Below are positions 33,880-42,264 of a stretch of 64,000 nucleotides of DNA, one piece after another. A program made the translations under genes and the position numbers. Position 1 is the first letter of the stretch. Each line of letters begins with the position of its first letter. Origin of the DNA: Bacteroidaceae bacterium (lineage in GTDB: Bacteria; Bacteroidota; Bacteroidia; Bacteroidales; Bacteroidaceae); assembly GCA_017416805.1 (NCBI GenBank), contig JAFQBB010000019.1, positions 1-64,000 of the forward strand. The letters are read 5' to 3'. The notes beneath the pieces were generated by a model that did no database searches, was not told the DNA's origin, and worked only from the letters and a program-made list of their open reading frames with translations.

Positions 33880-33906
33880 CAAAGGTATACTTTTTATTTA
33901 TCTTTG
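33880..33906. promoter_or_regulatory. Divergent -7 boxes for thyA-folA and the rRNA methyltransferase
   Basis: Minus-strand TACCTTTG (33880-33887) faces thyA; plus-strand TATCTTTG (33899-33906) faces the gene at 33935. The boxes are 11 bp apart, so polymerases at the two sites must compete. Confidence 0.6.
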
Positions 33907-33934
33907 CAAACAATTTAAAGGACGAATAAAGAAT

Positions 33935-35380
33935 ATGACAACTTTACCTGTTGATTTTTCAGTATATACCCGCAACCTATTAGGCGATGATGAATATGAA
34001 AGATTATCGGTGGCATTAGCACAGGAACCACCTGTAAGTATCCGATACAATCCATGGAAATGGAAAGAAGACTTTTCTTCTTCGCCCAAAGAGACTATAC
34101 CATGGTCCAACGATGCTGCTTATTTGTCTCACCGCCCCTCTTTTACGTTTGACCCATTGTTTCATGCCGGAGGATATTATGTACAAGAAGCCTCTTCTAT
34201 GTTTGTAGGACATGTTATTCGCAGCCTTGTACCTTGCGCCTGTGTCATGTTGGACCTATGTGCAGCCCCCGGTGGCAAATCCACATTGGCACGTGCTGTC
34301 CTTCCTGAAGGAAGTCTGCTCGTTTCAAATGAAATAAATCGGGGACGTTCTCAGATTTTAGCAGAAAATATGACCAAATGGGGGCACCCGGATTGTGTTG
34401 TCACCCAAAATGCTCCAATCGACTTCATGCCACTAAAGAACTTTTTCGATATCATCCTAACCGATGTCCCCTGTTCAGGCGAAGGTATGTTCCGTAAAGA
34501 CGAAGTTGCCATCAATGAATGGAGTACGGCCAATGTAGATACTTGCTGGCGTCGCCAACGCAACATCATCACCGACATTTGGGAATGTTTGAAGCCTGGA
34601 GGAATTTTAATCTATAGCACCTGCACATACAACACCTTAGAAAATGAAGAAAATATCCACTGGATTGTAAAGGAATATGGAGCGGAGCCATTAAATATTC
34701 CCATAAATAAAGAATGGGGAATATGTGGAAATATCTCTAATGAAACCGATAAGAAAACAATGGACCTACCGGTTTATCGTTTTTTTCCTTCACATGTACG
34801 CGGTGAAGGATTCTTTTTAGTTGTGTTACGTAAACCTGTCAACGATACGCCCAAACAGGAACAGGCATTTTCCGGTTTTACCCCTTCGGCTAACGCCATA
34901 TCCAAAAAGCCCAAAAGAGGCAACACTGACAAGCAACCTTTCACCGACGAATGCCAGACCTGGCTTGTTGAATCAGATAATTATACCTGGCATTTTGCCA
35001 AAGACACCCTCACGGCCATACCGCGAAAATGGGGAGACATTATGCCCTTGCTGCAAAAGCACTTGACTGTAATCCAACTTGGTATCCCTACAGCGATATG
35101 GAAAGGTAAGAATTGGATTCCGCACCATGCTTTAGCCATGAGCAAAGCCTTGAATCTAGAGGCTTTTCCTCGTGTAGAACTTTCTTATGCCGATGCCATC
35201 ACCTATTTGCGTCACGAAGCTATCGTCATGGACGCTTCTGTTCCGCGAGGAATAGTATTGGTGGCTTATCGGGGTCTTCCGTTAGGTTTTGCCAAAAACA
35301 TTGGCAACCGGGCCAACAATCTCTATCCTTCCGAATGGCGCATCCGTAGCGGTTACACTCCCGAAGAAGTGTCTATATAG
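33935..35380 (+). CDS. RsmF/NOL1-NOP2-sun family rRNA cytosine-C5 methyltransferase
   Basis: 481 residues. SAM-dependent m5C methyltransferase: GGYYVQEASSMFVGHVI, the SAM motif VMLDLCAAPGGKSTLARAV, ILTDVPCSGEGMFRKD (motif IV with the PC Cys) and GGILIYSTCTYNTLENEENIHWIV (motif VI with the TC nucleophile Cys). The C-terminal 180 residues form the PUA-like RsmF extension (GIVLVAYRGLPLGFAKNIGNRANNLYPSEWRI). Probably it methylates 16S rRNA in the cytoplasm. Exact target base not visible. Confidence 0.9.
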   Translation: MTTLPVDFSVYTRNLLGDDEYERLSVALAQEPPVSIRYNPWKWKEDFSSSPKETIPWSNDAAYLSHRPSFTFDPLFHAGGYYVQEASSMFVGHVIRSLVPCACVMLDLCAAPGGKSTLARAVLPEGSLLVSNEINRGRSQILAENMTKWGHPDCVVTQNAPIDFMPLKNFFDIILTDVPCSGEGMFRKDEVAINEWSTANVDTCWRRQRNIITDIWECLKPGGILIYSTCTYNTLENEENIHWIVKEYGAEPLNIPINKEWGICGNISNETDKKTMDLPVYRFFPSHVRGEGFFLVVLRKPVNDTPKQEQAFSGFTPSANAISKKPKRGNTDKQPFTDECQTWLVESDNYTWHFAKDTLTAIPRKWGDIMPLLQKHLTVIQLGIPTAIWKGKNWIPHHALAMSKALNLEAFPRVELSYADAITYLRHEAIVMDASVPRGIVLVAYRGLPLGFAKNIGNRANNLYPSEWRIRSGYTPEEVSI

Positions 35381-35431
35381 CCTCAATTATCCAAATACAA
35401 GCAGCTTGAAAGAAAAAAACTAAATACTTAT

Positions 35432-35462
35432 TTTGTTCTTATCTCAACTTGCTGTATCTTTG
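35432..35462 (+). promoter_or_regulatory. Promoter of tsaB operon
   Basis: TTTG (35432-35435), 19 bp, TATCTTTG (35455-35462). The start near 35469 lies after the in-frame ATG at 35449, which settles the tsaB start at 35497. Confidence 0.65.
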
Positions 35463-35496
35463 CCACTCAGTAATCTATAATTTAGACGATAAAGAA

Positions 35497-36189
35497 ATGT
35501 CATGTATCTTACATATTGAAACTTCTACCGAGGTTTGCTCTGTTGCATTAAGCGAAGAGGGAGTTTGTATATTTTCTCAAGAAGACAATGAAGGCCAACA
35601 ACATGCAATAAAATTAGGAACATTTGTTGACGAGGCTCTTTCTTTTGCAGACAGTCATGCAATTCCTGTGGATGCCGTAGCTGTAAGCTGCGGGCCTGGC
35701 TCTTATACAGGATTACGTATCGGAGTTTCAATGGCCAAAGGCATTTGTTATGGACGAAATCTGCCGCTTATCGGCCTTCCTACTTTAGAAGTAATGTGTG
35801 TGCCAATATTGCTGCGCCATGAGTTGCCGGAAAATGCGTTACTCTGTCCCATGATTGATGCACGCCGCATGGAAGTTTACGCTTCCATATACGACAGGTC
35901 ACTCAATATGGTACGTTCCACAACTGCTGACATTGTGGATGAGAACTCCTATCAAGAATTTTTGGATGAATCCCCCATGTATTTCTTTGGTAACGGTTCG
36001 CAAAAGTGCAAAGAAAAAATCACTCATCCTAATGCTCATTTTATAGAGGGTATCCGTCCATTGGCAAAATGGATGTTTCCATTAGCAGAAAAGGCTGTAG
36101 CGCAAAATGATTACAAGGATGTTGCTTATTTTGAACCTTTTTATTTAAAAGAGTTTGTAGCCACTGTTTCCAAGTCTAAAATCCTATAA
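35497..36189 (+). CDS. tsaB: tRNA threonylcarbamoyladenosine biosynthesis protein TsaB
   Basis: 230 residues from the ATG at 35497 (MSCILHIETSTEVCSVALS). The ASKHA-fold signature is complete at the N-terminus: ILHIETSTEVCSVAL, then DAVAVSCGPGSYTGLRIGVSMAKGICYGRNLPLIGLPTLE (the GPGSxTGLRIG motif). The C-terminal half is shorter and diverged, as in all TsaB. It acts with TsaD/TsaE in t6A37 modification. Followed by DUF4290, murA and rimM in the same direction. Confidence 0.92.
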   Translation: MSCILHIETSTEVCSVALSEEGVCIFSQEDNEGQQHAIKLGTFVDEALSFADSHAIPVDAVAVSCGPGSYTGLRIGVSMAKGICYGRNLPLIGLPTLEVMCVPILLRHELPENALLCPMIDARRMEVYASIYDRSLNMVRSTTADIVDENSYQEFLDESPMYFFGNGSQKCKEKITHPNAHFIEGIRPLAKWMFPLAEKAVAQNDYKDVAYFEPFYLKEFVATVSKSKIL

Positions 36190-36215
36190 CAAGATTATTA
36201 ATTCTGAAGCAAAAA

Positions 36216-36827
36216 ATGAAATATAATACACAAGAACGCCGATTGCCAATGCCGGAATATGGCCGGGGCATACAAAATATGGTAGATCACGCACTAACTA
36301 TAGAAAACAGGGAAGAGCGCCAACGCTGTGCTAATTCTATCATCAAAATTATGGGCAACATGTATCCCCTATTAAGAGACCTTCCCGATTTCAAGCATAA
36401 ATTATGGGATCATTTAGCCATTATGGCCGATTTTAAATTGGACATTGATTATCCGTATGAAGTAGTCAAACCTTCCACTTTGACAGACAAACCAGCACAG
36501 ATACCTTATCCTACAGGACGTATCCGATATCGGCATTATGGATATTTCTTGGAAGAACTTATAAAAAAGGTTTTAGAAATGCCCGAAGGTGAAGAAAAAG
36601 CACAATTAATACACCTTATCGCTATACAAATGCGAAAGAATTTCATTACTTGGAACAAAGATTCGGTAGAGATTCAGAAACTTATTTCAGACTTGGCAAA
36701 CTATACCAATGGTGCTATTCTATTGAAAGAAGAAGACTTAGAGATTAACGAATTGGAACCTTCTGCGGCCAAACGATACCGTGCAGCTTTCGCACTACAA
36801 CGCCGCCGACCGGCAAGAAAAAAATAA
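36216..36827 (+). CDS. DUF4290 family protein
   Basis: 203 residues. MKYNTQERRLPMPEYGRGIQNMVDHALTIENREERQRCANSIIKIMGNM is the typical opening of DUF4290, a Bacteroidota-specific family. The rest is helical with conserved PYPTGRIRYRHYGYFLE. There is no signal, membrane helix or known catalytic motif. It lies between tsaB and murA, 17 bp before murA, an arrangement common in the phylum. Function unknown. Confidence 0.88.
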   Translation: MKYNTQERRLPMPEYGRGIQNMVDHALTIENREERQRCANSIIKIMGNMYPLLRDLPDFKHKLWDHLAIMADFKLDIDYPYEVVKPSTLTDKPAQIPYPTGRIRYRHYGYFLEELIKKVLEMPEGEEKAQLIHLIAIQMRKNFITWNKDSVEIQKLISDLANYTNGAILLKEEDLEINELEPSAAKRYRAAFALQRRRPARKK

Positions 36828-36844
36828 CTTTATTATCTGCAATT

Positions 36845-38155
36845 ATGGCTTCATTTATTATAGAAGGAGGGCATAGACTTAATGGGGAAATATCTCCTAT
36901 GGGTGCCAAGAATGAAGTGTTGGAAATTTTGTGTGCCATTCTGCTGACAAAAGAAGAGGTAACAGTACACAATGTTCCTGACATTTTGGATGTAAACAAT
37001 CTTATCCAATTGATGCGCGACATGGGGGTAAAGGTTTCCCGCACGCAGACAGACACCTATACTTTCCGGGCAGACAACATAGACCTCTCTTACATACAAA
37101 GTGAGGAATTCATGCAAAAGTGCAGTAGTTTGCGTGGTTCTGTAATGCTGTTAGGCCCTTTGGTCGCACGATTCGGGAAAGCGCTTATTTCCAAACCTGG
37201 AGGAGACAAAATCGGAAGAAGACGAATTGATACCCATCTGCTAGGAATACAAAAACTGGGAGCAGAATTCTCATACAATCCCGAGCAAGGAGTTTTTGAA
37301 CTTCTTGCGCCTGCAGAAGGTCTGAAAGGTACATACATGCTCCTCGATGAAGCTTCTGTGACAGGTACAGCCAACATCGTAATGGCCGCTGTGTTAGCTC
37401 ATGGTACGACCACAATCTATAATGCGGCATGCGAGCCTTACATCCAACAACTATGCAGAATGCTCAACCGTATGGGGGCAAAAATTAGTGGAATAGGCAG
37501 CAATCTGCTTGTCATAGAAGGTGTAAACTCGTTAGGAGGATGCGAACACCATGTACTACCCGACATGATAGAAGTCGGCAGTTTTATTGGAATGGCAGCA
37601 ATGACTCGCAGCGAACTGATAATAAAGAATGTATCATACGGGAATTTAGGGATTATCCCAGAAGCTTTTCGCCGTTTGGGCATCCACCTTGAGCAACGTG
37701 GTGACGACATCTATATTCCAGCGCAAGAGCATTACGAAATAGAATCTTTTATTGATGGTTCCATTATGACCATTGCAGACGCGCCTTGGCCAGGACTTAC
37801 CCCAGACCTGTTAAGCGTACTTCTTGTTGTTGCCACCCAGGCTAAAGGAAGTGTGCTGATTCACCAAAAAATGTTTGAAAGCCGTCTGTTCTTTGTGGAC
37901 AAGCTGATTGACATGGGAGCCCAAATCATTCTTTGTGATCCACACCGTGCTGTCGTTATCGGCCATGACCATAACTTCACCCTCCGTGGACGGAAAATGT
38001 CTTCACCCGACATACGTGCCGGTATAGCTTTGCTCATTGCCGCATTAAGTGCAGATGGTGTGAGCCGCATAGACAATGTGGAACAAATAGACCGGGGATA
38101 CCAAGATATAGAACAACGACTTAACGCCATTGGCGCACGGATAACAAGAGTATGA
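36845..38155 (+). CDS. murA: UDP-N-acetylglucosamine 1-carboxyvinyltransferase
   Basis: 436 residues, EPSP-synthase fold. [27 protein letters not shown] carries Lys22 and Asn23. The active-site loop reads [26 protein letters not shown]; the position of the usual Cys (GGCxIG, Cys115 in E. coli) is Asp121. Further motifs are [18 protein letters not shown] and [15 protein letters not shown]. It transfers enolpyruvate from PEP to UDP-GlcNAc, the first committed step of peptidoglycan synthesis. The Cys-to-Asp form is active in other bacteria and insensitive to fosfomycin. Its stop overlaps the rimM start by four bases. Confidence 0.96.
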   Translation: MASFIIEGGHRLNGEISPMGAKNEVLEILCAILLTKEEVTVHNVPDILDVNNLIQLMRDMGVKVSRTQTDTYTFRADNIDLSYIQSEEFMQKCSSLRGSVMLLGPLVARFGKALISKPGGDKIGRRRIDTHLLGIQKLGAEFSYNPEQGVFELLAPAEGLKGTYMLLDEASVTGTANIVMAAVLAHGTTTIYNAACEPYIQQLCRMLNRMGAKISGIGSNLLVIEGVNSLGGCEHHVLPDMIEVGSFIGMAAMTRSELIIKNVSYGNLGIIPEAFRRLGIHLEQRGDDIYIPAQEHYEIESFIDGSIMTIADAPWPGLTPDLLSVLLVVATQAKGSVLIHQKMFESRLFFVDKLIDMGAQIILCDPHRAVVIGHDHNFTLRGRKMSSPDIRAGIALLIAALSADGVSRIDNVEQIDRGYQDIEQRLNAIGARITRV

Positions 38156-38667
38156 TAAAGAAAGAAGAAGTTTACCGCATAGGATTATTAGCCAAACCAC
38201 ACGGCATTAAAGGAGAAATCGCATTTCATTTTACTGATGATATTTTCGATCGTACTGATGATTGCGGCTATCTCATTTGCCTCATGGATGGAATCATGGT
38301 TCCTTTTTTTATCGAAGAGTACCGTTTCAAGGGTGACACGGTGGCGTTGGTAAAGTTTGAAGGGATAAATACGGCCGAACAAGCACGCCGGTTCACCAAT
38401 ATTGAAGTTTATTACCCGACTCGCTTTGCAGAAGAAAACGACGAACTTTCCTGGAGTTATTTTGTTGGATTTCACATTCTAACCAAGGAATTGGAAGGCT
38501 TGGGTGAAATTGAAGCGGTAGATGAATCAACCATCAACACCCTTTTTATCGTGCGACGTCTCGATGGCAGTGAACTTCTCATCCCTGCCCAAGAGGCTTT
38601 CATTACTGAGATGGACCACAAACTTCGGACAATCACCATGGATCTTCCTGAAGGGATGATAGAGTAA
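38152..38667 (+). CDS. rimM: 16S rRNA processing protein RimM
   Basis: 171 residues. [19 protein letters not shown] is the N-terminal RimM barrel signature; [21 protein letters not shown] follows. The C-terminal PRC-barrel part includes [31 protein letters not shown]. It binds S19 and assists 30S head maturation. It is coupled to murA through an ATGA overlap. The gap 38668-38920 that follows holds CT-rich sequence and the trxA promoter only. Confidence 0.93.
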   Translation: MIKKEEVYRIGLLAKPHGIKGEIAFHFTDDIFDRTDDCGYLICLMDGIMVPFFIEEYRFKGDTVALVKFEGINTAEQARRFTNIEVYYPTRFAEENDELSWSYFVGFHILTKELEGLGEIEAVDESTINTLFIVRRLDGSELLIPAQEAFITEMDHKLRTITMDLPEGMIE

Positions 38668-38842
38668 TCCGTCCTTTAAACGGATACCCTTCCCTTTAAA
38701 TTAAAAAGAGATTGCCACACACACTCTCTCTCTCTTTCTCTCAAAATTCTACATTTAGCCAAAAAACGTTGCCATAAAAAGTACATATTCCTGCATATAA
38801 AAGTATAATTGCATTCTTTTTTGAAAAAATAAGCCAACTTCT

Positions 38843-38874
38843 TTTGTTCTTCCCACGGCTTTATACTATCTTTG
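38843..38874 (+). promoter_or_regulatory. Promoter of trxA
   Basis: TTTG (38843-38846), 20 bp, TATCTTTG (38867-38874); start near 38881, leader about 40 nt. Confidence 0.65.
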
Positions 38875-38920
38875 CAAAAGAAGATAACCGAAATATTAAC
38901 CCTATAAAGAATTAAAGACT

Positions 38921-39235
38921 ATGGCATTAGAAATTACAGACGGCAATTATGAAGAATTGGTAGCTCAAGGAAAACCTATGGTGTTAGATTTTTGGGCCAC
39001 TTGGTGCGGACCTTGCAAGAAAATTGCACCAGATATTGAAGCATTGGCAGAAGAATTTGAGGGACAAGTTATTGTGGGAAAATGTGACGTGGACGAGAAT
39101 GATGAATTAACTTCGCGTTTCGGAGTCCGCAACATTCCAACCGTTCTGTTCATCAAAAACGGTGAGGTAATAGACAAGCAAGTGGGTGCTGCACCTAAGT
39201 CTGCTTTTGCTGATAAGATAAAAGCCATGCTTTGA
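38921..39235 (+). CDS. trxA: Thioredoxin
   Basis: 104 residues. DFWATWCGPCKKIAPDIEALAEEF has the WCGPC active site; FGVRNIPTVLFIKNGEVIDKQVGA contains the cis-Pro. No signal peptide, so cytoplasmic. It can supply electrons to the BCP peroxidase at 11.5 kb. Followed by a small acidic protein gene 54 bp later. Confidence 0.96.
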   Translation: MALEITDGNYEELVAQGKPMVLDFWATWCGPCKKIAPDIEALAEEFEGQVIVGKCDVDENDELTSRFGVRNIPTVLFIKNGEVIDKQVGAAPKSAFADKIKAML

Positions 39236-39289
39236 CTTTCAAAAAGACAATCTACAAATCTAAGTTGAATCCCCTAAAAAATATCAGCT

Positions 39290-39628
39290 ATGAGTTCTGA
39301 AGACGATTTCTTATTGGATGATGCTGCAGATGATGCCAAAACTATTGCATTCATCAGAAACTATTTGCCACAAGAGCTAAAGGAACGTTTCTCGGATGAT
39401 GATTTATACTACTTTCTGGATCTCATCATTGATTATTATGCCACAAGCGGTTGCTTGGATGCAGAACCGGATGAAGAAGGATATATTAACATCGATCAGG
39501 ATGAAATCGTACAATATTTGCTGAGCGAATCAGCCAAAGAAGGTATGGGAGGTTTCACCGAAGAAGAACTTCTTTTTGTTGTGCAAGGCGAAATGGAATA
39601 TGGAAACACTTTGACGGATGAGGAATAA
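39290..39628 (+). CDS. Small acidic conserved protein downstream of trxA
   Basis: 112 residues, strongly acidic (Asp/Glu-rich). FIRNYLPQELKERFSDDDLYYFLDLIIDYYATSGCLD and INIDQDEIVQYLLSESAKEGMGGFTEEELLFVVQGEMEY suggest a compact helical protein. No signal or membrane helix. It probably shares the trxA transcript. Family not recognised beyond similar proteins in Bacteroidales; function unknown. Confidence 0.75.
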   Translation: MSSEDDFLLDDAADDAKTIAFIRNYLPQELKERFSDDDLYYFLDLIIDYYATSGCLDAEPDEEGYINIDQDEIVQYLLSESAKEGMGGFTEEELLFVVQGEMEYGNTLTDEE

Positions 39629-39684
39629 GGATATACTCCTTTTTCCTTGAGTTTCAACTTTCGCAAGTGGAAAATGGAAATAAA

Positions 39685-39731
39685 GGGAGATAAAAGCCAA
39701 TACGTTGCGATACATTTGGCCTTTATCTCCC
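39685..39731. repeat. Long stem-loop downstream of the trxA operon
   Basis: GGGAGATAAAAGCCAA (39685-39700) pairs with TTGGCCTTTATCTCCC (39716-39731), one mismatch, 15-nt loop. An overlapping segment ATAAAGGGAGATA (39680-39692) is also complementary to TATCTCCCTTTAT (39747-39759), giving two exclusive structures. Part of the 547-bp gene-free stretch 39629-40175. Confidence 0.6.
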
Positions 39732-39872
39732 CAAAGAACGAAGCGGTATCTCCCTTTATCGGATTACCCCGAAAACCTGGTTGTAACGTTGTCCTTCGAT
39801 TTGTCGAAATATTAGGTTTTTCTGCCATTTGGTTGAAAGTATGCCCGATACAAGAAAACTGGCCTAAAAAAC

Positions 39873-39950
39873 GAACATATGTTCAAGAACCAATGAACAT
39901 ATGTTCAAGTGCCAACGAACATATGTTCAAGTGGCCATGAACATATGTTC
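39873..39950. repeat. Four GAACATATGTTC palindromes with exact 22-bp period
   Basis: Copies at 39873-39884, 39895-39906, 39917-39928 and 39939-39950, each a perfect 12-bp palindrome, separated by 10-nt spacers starting AAG. Exact phasing places all copies on about the same helix face. Confidence 0.9.
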
Positions 39951-40140
39951 CTATTTTCTCCCTAATTTCAACCAAATTACAGAAAGAACCAAATTATTAT
40001 GGCATGTTACAGATACACCCCAAGAAGAGATAGGGGAAAATGGGTTGCAACTTGTTTTTCGGACTAATCAGTCATTTGTTTACAACCGGGTTTCCGACTG
40101 ACTTCATTAAATGACTATCCCTAGATTAAAATCAATATAA

Positions 40141-40170
40141 AAAAAGGAACTCAGAAAAGAGTTCCTTTTT
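40141..40170. terminator. Bidirectional rho-independent terminator after the tRNA cluster
   Basis: AAAAAGGAACTC (40141-40152) pairs with GAGTTCCTTTTT (40159-40170) around AGAAAA. It sits 5 bp after the tRNA-Gly 3' end and serves the leftward rpsU-xerC-hpf-tRNA unit. Confidence 0.85.
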
Positions 40171-40175
40171 TCAAG

Positions 40176-40248
40176 AGCGGAAGACGGGGCTCAAACCCGC
40201 GACCCTCAGCTTGGAAGGCTAATGCTCTATCAACTGAGCTACTTCCGC
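40176..40248 (-). tRNA. tRNA-Gly (anticodon TCC)
   Basis: Acceptor GCGGAAG/CTTCCGC, discriminator T. Anticodon arm TTAGC-CTTCCAA-GCTGA gives TCC. The T loop GGTTTGAGCC is standard. No encoded CCA. Last gene of the leftward tRNA run. Confidence 0.93.
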
Positions 40249-40256
40249 AATTTTAG

Positions 40257-40339
40257 TGGGCAAAGATGGATTCGAACCACCGAAGGCGTAAGCCAGCAGA
40301 TTTACAGTCTGCCCCATTTGGCCACTCTGGTATTTGCCC
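40257..40339 (-). tRNA. tRNA-Tyr (anticodon GTA)
   Basis: 83 nt with the long variable arm of tRNA-Tyr. Acceptor GGGCAAA/TTTGCCC, discriminator A; anticodon loop ACTGTAAAT gives GTA. 8 bp from tRNA-Gly. Confidence 0.92.
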
Positions 40340-40358
40340 AACGTTTTCTTTTTAGGAG

Positions 40359-40432
40359 AGCCTCTTGTCGGATTCGAACCAACGACCCCGAGATTACAAA
40401 TCACGTGCTCTGGCCAACTGAGCTAAAGAGGC
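40359..40432 (-). tRNA. tRNA-Thr (anticodon TGT)
   Basis: Acceptor GCCTCTT/AAGAGGC, discriminator T. Anticodon loop TTGTAAT gives TGT. First of the three tRNAs, about 100 bp after hpf. Confidence 0.92.
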
Positions 40433-40530
40433 ATTTTCTAAAACTTGCAGCCGTGTACACAACTCACGGTGCGAAAACGGCTGCAAATTTAGAGGTTTAT
40501 TTTGAAATACACAAACTTTTAGCAACTTTT

Positions 40531-40830
40531 TTATTTGCCACGCTGTTTTTCTTTGTATTTCAATATTTGTTTTTCAAGGGCATCCACCCCTTCATCTATT
40601 GACTCTTCGAATGTATCGCAAACCTTTTCCACGTAAAATTCTTCACCAGGCACGAAAACTCGGATGTCGGCTTCTTTATTTTTAGCAGTCTCAGGCTTAA
40701 CGACTTTTAATGACACCTCTACCTTTCTTATTTCATCGCAATACTTTTCGAGTTTGCCAACTTTCTTCTGAACAAACACTTGCAACTTTTCAGTCGCATC
40801 GAAATGGATAGATTGAATTCTAATGTCCAT
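40531..40830 (-). CDS. hpf: Ribosome hibernation promoting factor (HPF/YfiA, short form)
   Basis: 99 residues. MDIRIQSIHFDATEKLQVFVQKKVGKLEKYCDEI and ADIRVFVPGEEFYVEKVCDTFEESIDEGVDALEKQILKYKEK match the S30AE/sigma-54 modulation family. It is the short form without the C-terminal dimerisation domain. It binds the 30S decoding region in resting cells. 16 bp downstream of xerC, same direction, before three tRNAs. Confidence 0.92.
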   Translation of the reverse strand: MDIRIQSIHFDATEKLQVFVQKKVGKLEKYCDEIRKVEVSLKVVKPETAKNKEADIRVFVPGEEFYVEKVCDTFEESIDEGVDALEKQILKYKEKQRGK

Positions 40831-40846
40831 ACGTACCTCCTTTGTT

Positions 40847-41737
40847 TTATGCTCTTGGATGAGCGAGTTTATAAACTTTTTTTAGCTCTTCAAATGTTGT
40901 ATGAGTATAAATCTCAGTCGCCGCCAAACTTTCATGCCCCAACAACTCTTTGACAACACCCAGCTCTGCTTGATTGTTGAGCATTGCTGTTGCGAAAGAA
41001 TGCCTTAACACGTGCGGACTTCTTTTTTTCAAACTCACAACCTTCGAGAGGCAATTCTTTACCAAGTTTTCAACTTTTGTCCTGCTGATACGCATACCCT
41101 TTTCGTTCACGAACAAGGCATCCGTTAATCGAGGACAAATCTCATCCCGCATGCCGACATACATCTGCAACGATTCGCCAAGCTCCTCTCCGAAAGGTAT
41201 TATCCGTTGTTTATTCCTCTTTCCCGTAACTTTAATTCTCTTCGCAGAGAAATCAACATCACTATCATTCATGCCTACAAGTTCTGCAAGACGCACTCCT
41301 GTTGCATAAAACATCCCGACTATCATTTTATCACGGCAAGCGAGAAACCCCTCACCAAAATCAGTCTCATCAAGCAAACGATCCATATCGGCCTCTTTCA
41401 CAAAAACAGGAAGAGGTTTCTTCCGCTTAGGCCCTTGAACTTTTACTAGAGGATCTTTCTTTATCTGTCCTCTTTTCATCAAGAACTTATAATATGATCG
41501 CAACGAACTCAATTTCCGATTCACCGATGTGGCGGTATATCCCTGATCCATCAGGTAAATCATCCAACAACGAACGATATCTGCATCTATCGTATCCCAG
41601 TCCAACTCTCTTTCCACCGAAAGATAGTATTCACGAAATTTTGCCAAATCCGTTTTGTAAGCAGTTACCGTACATACGGAATAGCCACGTTCAAACTGGA
41701 GATACTCCAAAAAAGATTCTACCAACATGGTCGTCAC
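40847..41737 (-). CDS. xerC: Tyrosine recombinase XerC
   Basis: 296 residues. The N-terminal SAM-like domain (FLEYLQFERGYSVCTVTAYKTDL) is followed by the catalytic domain: Arg in YATGVRLAELVG, Lys in KVTGKRNKQRIIPFG, HxxR in SPHVLRHSFATAML, His in LLGHESLAATEIYTH with the nucleophile Tyr. Chromosome dimer resolution type rather than an element integrase. Located between rpsU and hpf, a common Bacteroidales arrangement. The start could also be the ATG at 41728. Confidence 0.9.
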   Translation of the reverse strand: MTTMLVESFLEYLQFERGYSVCTVTAYKTDLAKFREYYLSVERELDWDTIDADIVRCWMIYLMDQGYTATSVNRKLSSLRSYYKFLMKRGQIKKDPLVKVQGPKRKKPLPVFVKEADMDRLLDETDFGEGFLACRDKMIVGMFYATGVRLAELVGMNDSDVDFSAKRIKVTGKRNKQRIIPFGEELGESLQMYVGMRDEICPRLTDALFVNEKGMRISRTKVENLVKNCLSKVVSLKKRSPHVLRHSFATAMLNNQAELGVVKELLGHESLAATEIYTHTTFEELKKVYKLAHPRA

Positions 41738-41815
41738 TTCTTTTTTTTCAGCGACGAAAATACGTAAAAGAATTCAATAATCCAAAAGAATTGCAGGATT
41801 ATTTCTAAACTTTAA

Positions 41816-42007
41816 TTAATCTTCTACTTGATGAAGCTTCTGAACATATACAGCATGCTCTTTTTTGAGTCTGTTCTTAACAGAGGGTTTGTCAAACTGC
41901 TGACGAGCTCTCAACTCTTTTACTACACCAGTTTTCTCAAATTTTCTCTTGAACTTCTTCAGCGCTCTTTCAATGTTCTCGCCTTCTTTTACAGGTACTA
42001 CAATCAT
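41816..42007 (-). CDS. rpsU: 30S ribosomal protein S21
   Basis: 63 residues: MIVVPVKEGENIERALKKFKRKFEKTGVVKELRARQQFDKPSVKNRLKK shows the S21 signature (EGENIERALKKFKRK). Slightly acidic C-terminus. A -7 box TAATTTTG on minus (42062-42069) precedes it. Heads the rpsU-xerC-hpf-tRNA unit. Confidence 0.96.
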   Translation of the reverse strand: MIVVPVKEGENIERALKKFKRKFEKTGVVKELRARQQFDKPSVKNRLKKEHAVYVQKLHQVED

Positions 42008-42264
42008 TTTGTTTTTATTAATTTATGTTAGTTAAACAGTAATTTCCACGAAATCAGGGCGCAAAATTACATATACTTTCTTGAACAACAAAAACTTTCA
42101 GACATTATTTATCTATTTTTTAGTTTTATCTGCCAAAAAGCAATCCGCCCTATACCTTATTATATATATAAGAAAGGGAAGTATTTTTTCAGAAAAGGAA
42201 TGCGGGACACAAAGGTCAATTCCTTCGCGCCCCGCATTATATCCTTTGCCTCAACGAGGTATGA

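Noticed and set aside
39647..39940. 97-residue frame downstream of trxA
   Set aside because: It runs through the stem-loop and the GAACATATGTTC array, has biased composition and no ribosome-binding site or homology signal.
39873..39950. CRISPR array
   Set aside because: Repeats are 12-bp perfect palindromes, spacers only 10 nt and partly alike; no cas genes in the window.
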